DNA from: Buttiauxella agrestis ATCC 33320
GTDB taxonomy: Bacteria; Pseudomonadota; Gammaproteobacteria; Enterobacterales; Enterobacteriaceae
Assembly: GCA_024169445.1 (NCBI GenBank)
Contig: JALKFA010000001.1
Span: 806,001-870,000 of the forward strand
Direction of reading: 5' to 3'
Length of the DNA stretch: 64,000 nucleotides
The notes under the pieces are model-generated. The model did not search any database. It had not been told where the DNA came from and saw only the letters and a program-made list of their open reading frames with translations. Position numbers and translations under genes: made by a program. The first letter of the stretch is position 1. Each line of letters opens with the position of its first letter. Positions 8,743-17,193 of the stretch are shown here, piece by piece.

Positions 8743-10083
8743 TTAAGACAGCAGCGTAAACGCAATCATCCCGACAACTGCACCAGTGGTACCAAGAATG
8801 GTTTCCATCATGGTCCAGGTTTTCAGGGTTTGCCCTTCTGTCGCGCCGGTAAATTTACCGAAAAGCCAGAAACCGGCATCGTTAACGTGGCTCACGACGA
8901 TAGAACCCCCAGCAATACAAATCGACAATGCTGCCATTTGTGCGCCGCTGTAGTTGAGCTGTTCGATAACCGGCATCACCAGGCCAACTGCAGTCAGACA
9001 AGCTACGGTTGCCGAACCCTGGATGATACGCACCGCTGCCGCCAGCACGAAGCAGGTCAATGCAATTGGCAAGCCCAGGCCAGTCAACGCTTCGCCCAAT
9101 GCCGGGCCAACACCTGAATCCACCAGCACTTGTTTGAACACGCCGCCCGCACCGATAACCAGCAGGATGATTCCCGCAGGTTGCAGCGCGTGACCACAGA
9201 TTTCCATGACCTTCTCTTTCGCCATACCCTGGCGGTACGCCAGACCGTAAATCGCCACCAGGCAAGCAACCAGAATCGCCGTGAACGGATGGCCGATAAA
9301 TTCCAGCCACTGGTACAAGCTGGAACCCTGCTCGACGAAACGCGCAGCGATAGTTTTCATGCCAACTAACACCAGCGGCAGCAGGATCAGCGAAAGACTG
9401 AAACCGAACGATGGCAGTTTGCCTTCGCCCAGGTGCGGTTCAGTGATGTCGTCAGGAATATGCAGTTCGACGTATTTGCTGATGAAGTTACCAAACAGCG
9501 GCCCGGCAATAATCATACTTGGAATCGCCGCGCACAGACCCAGCAGAATCATCCAGCCAAAATCGGCGTGCATTTGGGAGGCGAGCAGCATTGGCGCAGG
9601 CCCAGGCAGCAGAAATGCCGCAGCGGCTGCAACGCCCGCAAACAGAGGAATAACCAGTTTAACAAGGTTAGTGCCGGTGTGGCGCGCCATGGAAAAGGCT
9701 ACGCTTATCAGCAATACAATAGCGACTTCGAAGAATAGCGGCAGCGCACAAATCAGGCCAGCCAGGCCAATCGCATAGTGCGCGCGACTGTGACCAAAAG
9801 ACTTCAGCATTTTGACCGCAATCTGGTCTACCGCGCCGGTTTCATGAAGAATCTTGCCAAACATCGCGCCGAGCGCGACGACGATAGCCAGAAAGCCAAG
9901 CGTTCCGCCCATCCCTTTTTCCATGGTTGCCGCGATTTTATCGAGCGGCATCCCGGAAAATATCCCTGCCCCAATTGAAACCACCATCAAAGCAACGAAG
10001 GCGTGCATTCGCGCCTTCATCACTAAAAACAGCAGCAGCAAAACCGAGCCAACTGCTGTTAAAACAAGCGTTAATGTACTCAC
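8743..10083 (-). CDS. gntU: Low-affinity gluconate permease GntU
   Basis: 446 residues, the size of E. coli GntU and almost collinear with it: a GntP-family gluconate:H+ symporter with some 12-14 membrane segments (LFLVMKARMHAF, GMGGTLGFLAIVVALGAMFG, GKFTGATEGQTLKTWTMMET). The start codon is GTG, inside the GTGA overlap with the gntK stop (10080-10083), so translation is probably coupled to gntK. It imports gluconate for phosphorylation by GntK. Its position directly beside xylB differs from E. coli, where gntU neighbours asd. Confidence 0.95.
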   Translation of the reverse strand: MSTLTLVLTAVGSVLLLLFLVMKARMHAFVALMVVSIGAGIFSGMPLDKIAATMEKGMGGTLGFLAIVVALGAMFGKILHETGAVDQIAVKMLKSFGHSRAHYAIGLAGLICALPLFFEVAIVLLISVAFSMARHTGTNLVKLVIPLFAGVAAAAAFLLPGPAPMLLASQMHADFGWMILLGLCAAIPSMIIAGPLFGNFISKYVELHIPDDITEPHLGEGKLPSFGFSLSLILLPLVLVGMKTIAARFVEQGSSLYQWLEFIGHPFTAILVACLVAIYGLAYRQGMAKEKVMEICGHALQPAGIILLVIGAGGVFKQVLVDSGVGPALGEALTGLGLPIALTCFVLAAAVRIIQGSATVACLTAVGLVMPVIEQLNYSGAQMAALSICIAGGSIVVSHVNDAGFWLFGKFTGATEGQTLKTWTMMETILGTTGAVVGMIAFTLLS

Positions 10084-10613
10084 TGCGCACTGCCTTTATT
10101 AATGACCTCAATGGTGCTCGCCACCACGTTTTCCAGTGACTGGTCGATATTTACCACCAGAACATCTGGCTCATCCGCTTTCGGCTCTTGCAGCGTTTCA
10201 AACTGAGTCACCAGCATCTGCGTTTTGAAGAAGTGGCCTTTGCGTGCTTTCAGGCGGTTTTCAATCACTTCAAAATCACCTTTCATGTAGATGAAAGAGA
10301 GATTCGGGTTACCTTCACGTAATTGGTCGCGATAGACTTTTTTCAACGCAGAGCAAACGATCAAGGAGACTTTGTTGGTGCGCTGCATAGCGAAAGCTGC
10401 ATCGTTTAATGCTTGTAGCCACGGCTTGCGATCTTCATCGTTAAGCGGCTCACCGGAAGCCATTTTCGTGATATTGCAGCGTGGATGCAGGAAGTCGCCG
10501 TCCAGGAATGCCGCTTTGAGTTGGTGTGCAACTTCGCTTGCAACAGCAGATTTACCGCTGCCAGAAACGCCCATCAGGACGTAGATATGGTGGTCGTGGT
10601 TGGTAGTGCTCAT
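10080..10613 (-). CDS. gntK: Gluconokinase, GntK
   Basis: 177 residues (E. coli GntK 175). P-loop kinase with Walker A GVSGSGKSAVA at about residues 15-25, followed by FLDGDFLHPRCNITKMASG, which is characteristic of thermoresistant gluconokinases. It makes 6-phosphogluconate for the Entner-Doudoroff and pentose phosphate pathways. GGAG stands 7 nt before the ATG. First gene of gntKU, repressed by GntR from the adjacent gene; operator-like palindromes lie about 40-70 bp upstream. Confidence 0.96.
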   Translation of the reverse strand: MSTTNHDHHIYVLMGVSGSGKSAVASEVAHQLKAAFLDGDFLHPRCNITKMASGEPLNDEDRKPWLQALNDAAFAMQRTNKVSLIVCSALKKVYRDQLREGNPNLSFIYMKGDFEVIENRLKARKGHFFKTQMLVTQFETLQEPKADEPDVLVVNIDQSLENVVASTIEVINKGSAQ

Positions 10614-10653
10614 CGCGTAGCTCCGACTGGCGCAACAATTTGTTATAAGAAAT

Positions 10654-10683
10654 TGTTACGGGTAACTGTTATCGGTAACATTG
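10654..10683 (-). promoter_or_regulatory. Two abutting GntR operator-like palindromes
   Basis: TGTTACGGGTAACT (10654-10667) and TGTTATCGGTAACAT (10668-10682) are two adjacent TGTTA-N4-TAACA type palindromes, the form of operator bound by GntR. They lie 41-69 bp upstream of gntK, where repressor would cover the gntKU promoter until gluconate is present. Confidence 0.75.
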
Positions 10684-10735
10684 TCAGTAGAGCGTTCGCA
10701 ATAAGCAATAACCATTCACTTAAAAAGTGAATAAG

Positions 10736-10751
10736 TGTGAACTATATCAAA
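10736..10751. promoter_or_regulatory. Probable CRP site upstream of gntK
   Basis: TGTGAACTATATCAAA fits TGTGA-N6-TCACA except for one position in the second half-site. It lies in the gntR-gntK gap, 123-138 bp upstream of gntK, consistent with cAMP-CRP activation of gntKU known from E. coli. Confidence 0.5.
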
Positions 10752-10761
10752 AATTATGGCG

Positions 10762-11757
10762 CTAAATTGAACCGCCAGGGGAAAGTGTAAAGCCCAAATC
10801 GAGCATTTGCGGCGTCACTGCTTCACCGCGAATTCTCGCCAGTAAACGCTCAGCACCAATGCGCCCCATACGTTCACGCGGCGTTAACACACTGGCAAGA
10901 CGGGGTTCCATAACCTGACCAATATCGTGGCCGTGGAAACCGGCAATCGCCATATCTTTTGGAATGCTCAGCCCCTGGCGTTGGCATTCAAATGCCGCGC
11001 CAATAGCTAAGTCATCGTTAGTACAGAAGATACTGTCGAGCTGCGGATATTCACGACGCGCCTGGCGGAACAATTCGATACCAGTGGAGTAAGAAGAGGA
11101 TTGTTCGACCATCACGCTGTACGGCACCAGACCGGCGTCCAGCATCGCTTGCTCGTAGCCTTTTTTCTTGATCACGGTACGTTCATCAAGGCGTGCGCCA
11201 AGATACGCAACGTGACGGTGACCACGGGCAATTATCGCGGCAGTCATTTGGCGTGCGGCTTCGAAGTTATCAAACCCCACGGCGATGTCGAGACACGGTG
11301 AAATGCTGTCCATCAGTTCCACTACCGGAATACCTGCCACTTCAATCATTTTTAGGGTGCGCGGGGTATGGGTGCGTTCGGTGAGGATCAAGCCGTCGAT
11401 ATTCCAGGAAAGCATTGATTCCAGACGCTCTTCTTCCAGCTCAGGTTTGTAGCCGTAGTGAGCGAGCATGGTCTGGTAGCCGTAAGCATCAACCACGTTT
11501 TCAATGCCACGCAGCACTTCCGCAAAAACCTGGTTGGTCAGCGAGGGTAGTAACACGCCGATAGCGCGGCTTGTGGAATTAGAAAGGATGTCTGGTGCGC
11601 GGTTGGGAATGTAGCCAAGTTCATCAAGTACGGCAGCAATTTTTACCTGTAACGTCGCGGAAACCTGGTCAGGGTTACGTAAAAATCGGCTGACCGTCAT
11701 TTTGGTCACCCCTACGCGGTCTGCAACGTCCTGTAATACCGGTCTTTTCTTTTTCAT
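10762..11757 (-). CDS. gntR: Gluconate utilisation repressor GntR
   Basis: 331 residues from the ATG at 11755-11757, matching E. coli GntR (MKKKRPVLQDVADRVGVTKM). LacI-type helix-turn-helix at residues ~8-30 (VADRVGVTKMTVSRFLRNP), then a sugar-binding effector domain (IGVLLPSLTNQVFAEVLRGI). It represses gntKU and other gluconate genes; gluconate relieves repression. The frame stays open 10 codons further to a TTG, which I reject on family length; AGGA lies only 2 nt before the chosen ATG, so initiation may be inefficient. Confidence 0.95.
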   Translation of the reverse strand: MKKKRPVLQDVADRVGVTKMTVSRFLRNPDQVSATLQVKIAAVLDELGYIPNRAPDILSNSTSRAIGVLLPSLTNQVFAEVLRGIENVVDAYGYQTMLAHYGYKPELEEERLESMLSWNIDGLILTERTHTPRTLKMIEVAGIPVVELMDSISPCLDIAVGFDNFEAARQMTAAIIARGHRHVAYLGARLDERTVIKKKGYEQAMLDAGLVPYSVMVEQSSSYSTGIELFRQARREYPQLDSIFCTNDDLAIGAAFECQRQGLSIPKDMAIAGFHGHDIGQVMEPRLASVLTPRERMGRIGAERLLARIRGEAVTPQMLDLGFTLSPGGSI

Positions 11758-11808
11758 TATCCTGCTGTACTGGTTGACTATCGACAACGAAGTTTAGCAC
11801 GGACAAAG

Positions 11809-11841
11809 CACAACCTTCCCCCTGTTTTGAGGAAGGTTGTG
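11809..11841 (-). terminator. Hairpin downstream of yhhW
   Basis: Perfect 11-bp stem CACAACCTTCC/GGAAGGTTGTG with an 11-nt loop, 22 nt beyond the yhhW stop and upstream of gntR. The following U tract on the minus strand is weak (CTTTG), so termination efficiency is uncertain. Overlapping it, TGACCGGTAACTA resembles a GntR half-operator. Confidence 0.55.
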
Positions 11842-11862
11842 ACCGGTAACTATCAGTATTTA

Positions 11863-12558
11863 TTAGACTGGTGGTAAATCAAACAGCAGGACTTCACTTG
11901 CTTCATTAGCATGAATCGAAATCGCTTGTTCATCCCACACAGCAATAGCATCACTGGTTTTTGCCTGAGTCCCGTTGATAGACACATCACCTTTGACAAC
12001 CTGCAGCCAAATGCGGCGATCTGCCGGAATCTGGTAGACAGATTGTTCGTCTTTAGCCAATGCCCAACGCGACAATTCCATATCTTGATTCACCTTCAGG
12101 GAACCGTCACGAGCATCTGGAGACAGCACCAGTTGGCGGCCCTGTGGTGCATCAAAACGACGCTGATCGTAACGCGGCGTGATGCCTGTTTTATCCGGGA
12201 TGATCCAGATTTGGTACAGACGCAGGCGCTCGGTTTTGCTTGGGTTGTACTCCGAGTGAGTAATCCCGGTACCGGCACTCATAATCTGGAATTCCCCCGC
12301 TGGAACCTGTTCTTCGTTACCCATGCTGTCGCGATGCGCAACCGCACCTTCCAGTACATAGGTCAGGATTTCCATGTCTTTGTGTGGGTGAGTCCCAAAG
12401 CCTTCACCGGCTTCCACGACGTCTTCGTTAATCACACGTAATGCCGAGAAACCCATGAAATTGGCATCGTAATAGTTAGCGAATGAGAAGGTGTGCCAGC
12501 TATCCAACCAACCATGATTGGCGTGACCACGTTCTTCAGCTTTTCTTAAAAAGATCAT
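11863..12558 (-). CDS. yhhW: Pirin-family protein YhhW (quercetin 2,3-dioxygenase-like)
   Basis: 231 residues from the ATG at 12556-12558, as in E. coli YhhW; GGAG stands 8 nt upstream. A longer frame upstream exists but lacks support. Pirin-type bicupin: the N-terminal cupin holds the metal ligands in GFGTHPHKDMEILTYVLEG and the following SAGTGITHSEYNPS. E. coli YhhW has quercetinase activity in vitro; its physiological substrate is unknown. It is a stand-alone cytoplasmic protein upstream of gntR and downstream of yhhX on the same strand. Confidence 0.94.
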   Translation of the reverse strand: MIFLRKAEERGHANHGWLDSWHTFSFANYYDANFMGFSALRVINEDVVEAGEGFGTHPHKDMEILTYVLEGAVAHRDSMGNEEQVPAGEFQIMSAGTGITHSEYNPSKTERLRLYQIWIIPDKTGITPRYDQRRFDAPQGRQLVLSPDARDGSLKVNQDMELSRWALAKDEQSVYQIPADRRIWLQVVKGDVSINGTQAKTSDAIAVWDEQAISIHANEASEVLLFDLPPV

Positions 12559-12681
12559 CTTCATTTCTCCGCAATTCGTTTGATGGGCTAAGTGTGGACC
12601 CGAATCGGAAATGATCATAGAGGGTGAAAATTGACGCCTCTGTTCAAAAAAAGTGAACGAGTCAGAGGCGTCAGAGCGGAG

Positions 12682-13719
12682 CTAAGCGAGGGTCACGACA
12701 GAAGGAGAAGGCTGTTCGAAACCGCGCTCAAGGATCTCGAGGTTGGTCAGTGCTTCAATTTCGCTGACGTAATTAGGTTTGCCGTTAACAATGGTTTCAT
12801 ACAGCGCGTCGTACACGCGGCCATAGTCGCCCTGCTCCGGTTTAATCTCTTCGCGCACGGTTTCACCCGCGTCGTTGACGTATTCAAGCACGCCGACGCT
12901 GCTGTCTGCTGCAAAGCCCGGCTCACCGGGCATGATGTAAGCCTTGAGGCTGGTTTCTTGCTGGTCGATACCGTATTTAAGGTACGAGCCTTTGGTGCCG
13001 TGAACCTGGAATTTCGGATAGTCGATTTTCACCAGGTGGCTGGTTTTAACAATAGCTTTCAGGTCACCGTAAAACAGCTGTGCTTCAAAGGTATCGTCTG
13101 GATTAGCCTTATTGCGCACGCTACGAATATCGTAAGCGACGCGATCCGGGCGGCCAAAAATTGAGATGATCTGGTCCATGGTGTGCACGCCAAGGCCGTA
13201 GAAAGCACCATCTGCAAAGGTGCCTGGTGCGGTTGCCGCTGCCGGGCGATACATATCAAAGTGGCTTTCTATTTCAACAACTTTGCCCAACTTGCCACTT
13301 TCGATGGCTTTTTTCATCGTCAGGAAACAGGAATCAAAACGGCGATTCTGATAAGGCGTGACGGTCAGTCCTTTCGCTTTAGCCAGTTCAAACAGTTGTT
13401 TAGCTTCAGCCAGTGTCGGGGTGAAAGGCTTTTCCACCAGCACATTTTTGCCCGCTTCCAGCGCGCGTTTTGCATATTCGAAATGGCTATCCTGATGAGT
13501 ACATACCACCACCAGTTTGACCTGCGGGTCGTTGAGAATGTCATCAAGCTGGCTGGTGAAATGGATGTGGCTGTATTGCGGTTGCTGCTCAATTTCTGGT
13601 TTTTCATGGCGACGGAAAATATGCGCGACGTGAAGTTTATCTTTGCGAACCAGAACGTAAGGCAGGTGGTAGCGGGTAGTGCTTTTGCCAAAACCTATAA
13701 AAGCGCAGTGTAGGGTCAT
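12682..13719 (-). CDS. yhhX: Gfo/Idh/MocA-family oxidoreductase YhhX
   Basis: 345 residues from the ATG at 13717-13719 (E. coli YhhX 345), with AGGA 7 nt upstream. N-terminal Rossmann NAD(P)-binding domain starts at CAFIGFGKSTTRYHLPY; the family lysine is in VLVEKPFTPT; the C-terminal half is the GFO_IDH_MocA substrate domain (GAFYGLGVHTMDQIISIFGRP). It is a predicted oxidoreductase of unknown substrate. The neighbour upstream is the RyhB small RNA on the same strand, the order seen in E. coli. Confidence 0.95.
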   Translation of the reverse strand: MTLHCAFIGFGKSTTRYHLPYVLVRKDKLHVAHIFRRHEKPEIEQQPQYSHIHFTSQLDDILNDPQVKLVVVCTHQDSHFEYAKRALEAGKNVLVEKPFTPTLAEAKQLFELAKAKGLTVTPYQNRRFDSCFLTMKKAIESGKLGKVVEIESHFDMYRPAAATAPGTFADGAFYGLGVHTMDQIISIFGRPDRVAYDIRSVRNKANPDDTFEAQLFYGDLKAIVKTSHLVKIDYPKFQVHGTKGSYLKYGIDQQETSLKAYIMPGEPGFAADSSVGVLEYVNDAGETVREEIKPEQGDYGRVYDALYETIVNGKPNYVSEIEALTNLEILERGFEQPSPSVVTLA

Positions 13720-13791
13720 TGCTTCGTCCTTTTTGACTTTAAATTGCAATTACCCTACTTCATTCTTTGGTTTTTTGGCACCGCGTTTTTT

Positions 13792-13821
13792 GGCGGATGA
13801 CGCTGCGCTTATCCGCCCTAC
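13792..13821. repeat. REP palindrome upstream of yhhX
   Basis: GGCGGATGACGCTGCGCTTATCCGCC followed by CTAC: the usual REP stem and tail. It lies in the yhhX-ryhB gap. Confidence 0.75.
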
Positions 13822-13861
13822 GAAAAGACAAAGTGACTGCTTTGCCCAAATTAGTTGGAAC

Positions 13862-13985
13862 TGTTCATGGATCAGCCGTCGGCGGCGCAGCCAGTTTGTT
13901 CACGACCTGCGCGCAGAAACCGGAGCGTACTTAAAGTACGTGAGGATTTCGAGCACAGCTCGGGGACAAAATGGTAAGTAAGCCA
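13862..13985. repeat. Repeat-like intergenic sequence beside ryhB
   Basis: Gene-free stretch between yhhX and ryhB. It holds a GC-rich half (CAGCCGTCGGCGGCGCAGCC), a perfect palindrome CGTACTTAAAGTACG at 13926-13940 and the words GTGAGGATTTCGAGCAC and GGGGACAAAATGG. I recall similar words recurring in enterobacterial intergenic DNA, suggesting a dispersed repeat, but only this copy is in the window and I cannot name the family. Confidence 0.4.
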
Positions 13986-14000
13986 GGCTGAAAAAAGAAT

Positions 14001-14098
14001 AAAAAAAAGCCAGCTCAAGGCTGGCTAAAGTAATACTGGAAGCAATGTGAGCAATGTCGTGCTTTCAGGTTATCTCCGTAGGGGTCTCCCCTGAACGC
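14001..14098 (-). ncRNA. ryhB: Small RNA RyhB
   Basis: Iron-starvation sRNA acting with Hfq to turn off iron-rich protein synthesis. The core CACGACATTGCTCACATTGC followed by TTCCAGTATTACTT is the E. coli RyhB pairing region, and the gene ends in the terminator hairpin AGCCAGC/GCTGGCT followed by eight U. The 5' part, starting GCGTTCAGGGGAGACCCC, corresponds to but differs from E. coli. The start is set by that alignment and the promoter. Location between yhhX and yhhY on the minus strand is the E. coli one. Confidence 0.95.
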
Positions 14099-14100
14099 AT

Positions 14101-14119
14101 GGCAATAATAATCATTATC
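14101..14119 (-). promoter_or_regulatory. Fur box over the ryhB promoter
   Basis: Minus-strand GATAATGATTATTATTGCC matches 15 of 19 positions of the Fur consensus GATAATGATAATCATTATC. It covers about -3 to -21 of the ryhB start and contains the probable -10 hexamer TATTAT, so Fe2+-Fur would block RNA polymerase directly. Confidence 0.85.
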
Positions 14120-14221
14120 ATTCGCACTTGTCTACTAATTTTTAGAAAAACTTAGCAGTTGACGAAAACTAAAAAGTCACTGATGTTTAAGAGGTTACTT
14201 AACTATTTGAGGAGAAAAGGA

Positions 14222-14719
14222 ATGAGTGAGATCGTGATACGCCACGCTGAATTAAGAGATCTTGATGCTTTACGTCAGATTAATGCCCAGTCAGAGGTTT
14301 ATCACAACACGCTACAACTCCCTCATCCTTCTCTTGAAATGTGGGAAGAACGAATGAAGCATCCACCCGCAGGACGCAAACAGCTGGTGGCTTGTGTCGA
14401 CGATGTTGTAGCAGGGCATCTGGCGCTGTCTGTCGAACAAAACCCGCGTCGTAGCCATGTGGCAACATTTGGTCTTAGCGTTTGCGGGCAACATCGCAAT
14501 CGCGGTATCGCAAGTGCATTAATGGCAGCCATGACCGACCTGTGTGATAACTGGCTGCGCATCGAGCGCATTGAACTGACAGTGTTTGTTGATAACGAAC
14601 CCGGCGTGGCGGTTTACCGTAAGTTCGGTTTCGAGATTGAAGGCACCGGTAAGAATTACGCGCTGCGCGATGGTCAGTATGTGGATGCGTATTTTATGGC
14701 GCGGTTTAAGCCGGAATAG
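14222..14719 (+). CDS. yhhY: GNAT-family N-acetyltransferase YhhY
   Basis: 165 residues starting MSEIVIRHAE, as in E. coli YhhY (162). The frame extends 21 codons upstream but AGGAG and AAGGA precede this ATG and the family begins here. GNAT fold: the acetyl-CoA loop is the HRNRGIASALMAAM region, followed by VYRKFGFEIEGTGKNYALRD. E. coli YhhY acetylates some free amino acids and their analogues; substrate here is inferred. Monocistronic, downstream of the divergent ryhB promoter. Confidence 0.93.
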   Translation: MSEIVIRHAELRDLDALRQINAQSEVYHNTLQLPHPSLEMWEERMKHPPAGRKQLVACVDDVVAGHLALSVEQNPRRSHVATFGLSVCGQHRNRGIASALMAAMTDLCDNWLRIERIELTVFVDNEPGVAVYRKFGFEIEGTGKNYALRDGQYVDAYFMARFKPE

Positions 14720-14721
14720 AT

Positions 14722-14778
14722 CGCCCTCACCCCGGCCCTCTCCCTCAGGGAGAGGGAGAAAACCAGACGGGCGAGGGG
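14722..14778. repeat. Palindromic CCCTCACCC-type intergenic repeat
   Basis: TCGCCCTCACCCCGGCCCTC then TCCCTCAGGGAGAGGGAG: a GC-rich palindrome between convergent yhhY and ggt. A related copy occurs at 20761-20841. The stem CCCTCTCCCT/AGGGAGAGGG may end transcription from both sides. Confidence 0.7.
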
Positions 14779-14784
14779 AAAAAC

Positions 14785-16551
14785 TTAATATCCGGCAGTC
14801 AAATCATCCACCGAACGCGGGTCAGAAGCACCGTATAACGCACCATCTGGCCCTACCATAATGCTCTGCGTACTGCCCATCGCTTCTTTCACCTTCACGT
14901 TCTGCCCTTTATCTTTCAGCAATTTGACTGTATCCGGGCTAAAACCTTTTTCGACTCGTAGCTCATCAGGCAGCCACTGGTGATGGAAGCGCGGCGCGTT
15001 GGTGGCTTCGGCAACGTTCATCCCGTAATCGATGGTGTTCATCACCATTTGCAGCACAGTGGTAATGATACGGCTACCGCCAGGGCTGCCGGTTACCAGC
15101 CAGGTTTTGCCATCTTTCACCACGATTGTCGGCGACATCGACGACAGCGGGCGTTTATGCGGCCCAACGGCGTTGGCATCGCCACCCACCAGCCCGTAGA
15201 CATTTGGCACACCAGGTTTTGCAGAGAAATCATCCATTTGGTTGTTCATCAGGATGCCGGTGTTACCTGCCACAATGCCCGTACCGAACACGGTATTGAG
15301 CGTATAAGTCACCGCTACAGCGTTGCCGTCTTTATCCACCACCGAGAAATGCGTGGTCTGGTTGCTTTCATATGGCGCCAGTTTGCCGGGTTTAATTTCG
15401 CTCGATGGACGTGCTTTGTTGATGTCTATCTGCTCAGCCAGCGATTTGGCGTAGGCTTTGTTGGTCAGCGCCTGCCACGGCACTTTGACAAAGTCAGGGT
15501 CACCGAGATATTCCGAACGATCGGCATAGGCATATTTTTCCGCTTCAGCCGTTAACTGCATGGCATCGGCGCTGCCAAAACCGTATTTGGCGAGATCGAA
15601 GTTTTCCAGAATATTGAGGATTTCCACAATGTGGATGCCGCCTGAAGACGGTGGTGGCATGGAGAAAATCTGGTAGCCACGGTAATCGCCGCTAATCGGC
15701 GCACGCTCTACGGCTTTGTAATTCGCCAGATCAACCTTGCTAATCAACCCGCCATTCTTTGCCATTTCTTCGGCAATCTGGTCAGCAATTGCGCCTTTGT
15801 AGAACGCATCCGGGCCATTTTCGGCAATCATTTCCAGGCTTTTGGCGAGGTTGGTTTGCACCAGTTTGTCGCCCTTTTGCAGCGGTTCGCCGTCAGCCTT
15901 CCAGAAAATAGCTTTGCTGTTTGGGTGATTCGGGAGAACTTCTGCACCATAAACTTTCAGGTCTTCAGCCAGTGCATCGTTCACCGTGAAACCGTCCTGT
16001 GCCAGTTTGATTGCAGGCTGGATAACTTTGTTCAGCGGCAGTGTGCCGTATTTTTCCAGCGCCAGAGCGAAGCCCGCCACGGTGCCAGGCGTGCCTGATG
16101 CAAGATGTGAGGTAAGAGATTTTTTGCTGTCTGCATTGCCTTGCGCATCGAGGAACATGTCACGCGATGCTTTTTCTGGTGCCATTTCACGGAAATCAAT
16201 GGCGGTGGTTTTACCATCTTTGGTGCGCAGCATCATAAAGCCACCGCCGCCGATGTTCCCCGCCTGCGGGTGGGTTACCGCCAGCGCAAAACCGACTGCA
16301 ACAGCGGCATCGACCGCATTCCCGCCCTGCTTGAGAATCTCGACACCGACTTGTGTGGCCAGCGAATCCTGCGAGGCAACCATGCCATTTTCAGCACGTA
16401 CTGGATGGAAGACATCGGCTTCGACGCCGTAAGATACAGGAGCCGCAACCGGAGGCGGTGCGGCACTAACAGAAAGGCACAGTCCTATCATTAGCGCAGG
16501 AATGGTCATCCAACGCAGAATTTCCAGACGAATATTTTTCCACTGCTTCAT
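14785..16551 (-). CDS. ggt: Gamma-glutamyltranspeptidase (glutathione hydrolase)
   Basis: 588-residue precursor (E. coli 580) with a Sec signal peptide cut near VSA-APPP. Periplasmic N-terminal-nucleophile hydrolase that cleaves and transfers the gamma-glutamyl group of glutathione. Self-cleavage should occur before Thr400 in NQTTHFSVVDKDG, giving large and small subunits; GSPGGSRIITTVLQMV and PPPSSGGIH complete the active site. I start at the ATG at 16549-16551, preceded by GGAG at 9 nt; another ATG five codons upstream lacks a ribosome site. Stands alone between yhhY and yhhA. Confidence 0.96.
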   Translation of the reverse strand: MKQWKNIRLEILRWMTIPALMIGLCLSVSAAPPPVAAPVSYGVEADVFHPVRAENGMVASQDSLATQVGVEILKQGGNAVDAAVAVGFALAVTHPQAGNIGGGGFMMLRTKDGKTTAIDFREMAPEKASRDMFLDAQGNADSKKSLTSHLASGTPGTVAGFALALEKYGTLPLNKVIQPAIKLAQDGFTVNDALAEDLKVYGAEVLPNHPNSKAIFWKADGEPLQKGDKLVQTNLAKSLEMIAENGPDAFYKGAIADQIAEEMAKNGGLISKVDLANYKAVERAPISGDYRGYQIFSMPPPSSGGIHIVEILNILENFDLAKYGFGSADAMQLTAEAEKYAYADRSEYLGDPDFVKVPWQALTNKAYAKSLAEQIDINKARPSSEIKPGKLAPYESNQTTHFSVVDKDGNAVAVTYTLNTVFGTGIVAGNTGILMNNQMDDFSAKPGVPNVYGLVGGDANAVGPHKRPLSSMSPTIVVKDGKTWLVTGSPGGSRIITTVLQMVMNTIDYGMNVAEATNAPRFHHQWLPDELRVEKGFSPDTVKLLKDKGQNVKVKEAMGSTQSIMVGPDGALYGASDPRSVDDLTAGY

Positions 16552-16692
16552 CGTTATGTTCTCCATGTTTGGGGAATCCCACGATAAGCCTGGCCCAAAA
16601 TTGGAAACCCGCCTGGCTAAAAATCCTAAATAATCATCGTAGTGTCAGAAAACGATTAAACTTAGTAGATCCCCCAAATGGAGGAAGTGACG

Positions 16693-17097
16693 ATGAAAAA
16701 AATACTTATGCTGGCAGCTTTGCTGCCATTGACCTGTTTGGCACAGCCGATTAATACCCTGAATAATCCCAATCAACAGGGTTATCAGATCCCCAGTCAG
16801 CAACGGATGCAGCAACAAATGCAAACCCAGCAGATACAACAAAAAGGTATGTTAAATCAGCAGTTACAAACGCAAACCCGCGTGCAGCAACAGCATCTGG
16901 AATCGCAGATAAATAACAATTCGCAGGGCGTCTTTAAATCGACAACAACGCCTGCAAATGAGCTGGATGTCGGGACACAACAAGTGTTGCCAAATACCAA
17001 TGGTGGCATGTTAAACAGTAGCGCGACCAGCAGCGGGCAACAGCATATGCTGCAACCGACGACCAATGGCAGCATGTTGAATCCTGGGACTCATTAA
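16693..17097 (+). CDS. yhhA: DUF2756 secreted protein YhhA
   Basis: 134 residues with a cleavable signal peptide ([20 protein letters not shown]), so periplasmic. The mature part is very rich in Gln and Asn: [20 protein letters not shown] is conserved with E. coli YhhA, then a Q-rich, coiled-coil-like stretch (residues ~35-80) and a tail with two [10 protein letters not shown]-like or TTNGSMLN motifs. Function unknown. GGAGG lies before this ATG; an earlier ATG at 16678 sits upstream of that box and is rejected. Divergent from ggt. Confidence 0.9.
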   Translation: MKKILMLAALLPLTCLAQPINTLNNPNQQGYQIPSQQRMQQQMQTQQIQQKGMLNQQLQTQTRVQQQHLESQINNNSQGVFKSTTTPANELDVGTQQVLPNTNGGMLNSSATSSGQQHMLQPTTNGSMLNPGTH

Positions 17098-17116
17098 GCC
17101 CCGACGTAAGGAAAAT

Positions 17117-17180
17117 GGTGGATGACGCTCACGCTTACCCCCCCCCTTACCGTAGGTCGGATAAGCTTGCGTCATCCGAC
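17117..17180. repeat. REP pair (BIME-like) between yhhA and ugpQ
   Basis: Two REP palindromes in opposite orientation: GGTGGATGACGCTCACGCTT.. (from 17117) and GTAGGTCGGATAAGCTTGCG.. (17152-17180). They are separated by a run of nine C at 17138-17146 that spoils the first palindrome's right arm. Confidence 0.75.
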
Positions 17181-17193
17181 ATGGACCTGGCAT

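Noticed and set aside
11758-11787. TTG start ten codons upstream of gntR
   Set aside because: The family starts at MKKKRPVLQD and the extension has no ribosome site.
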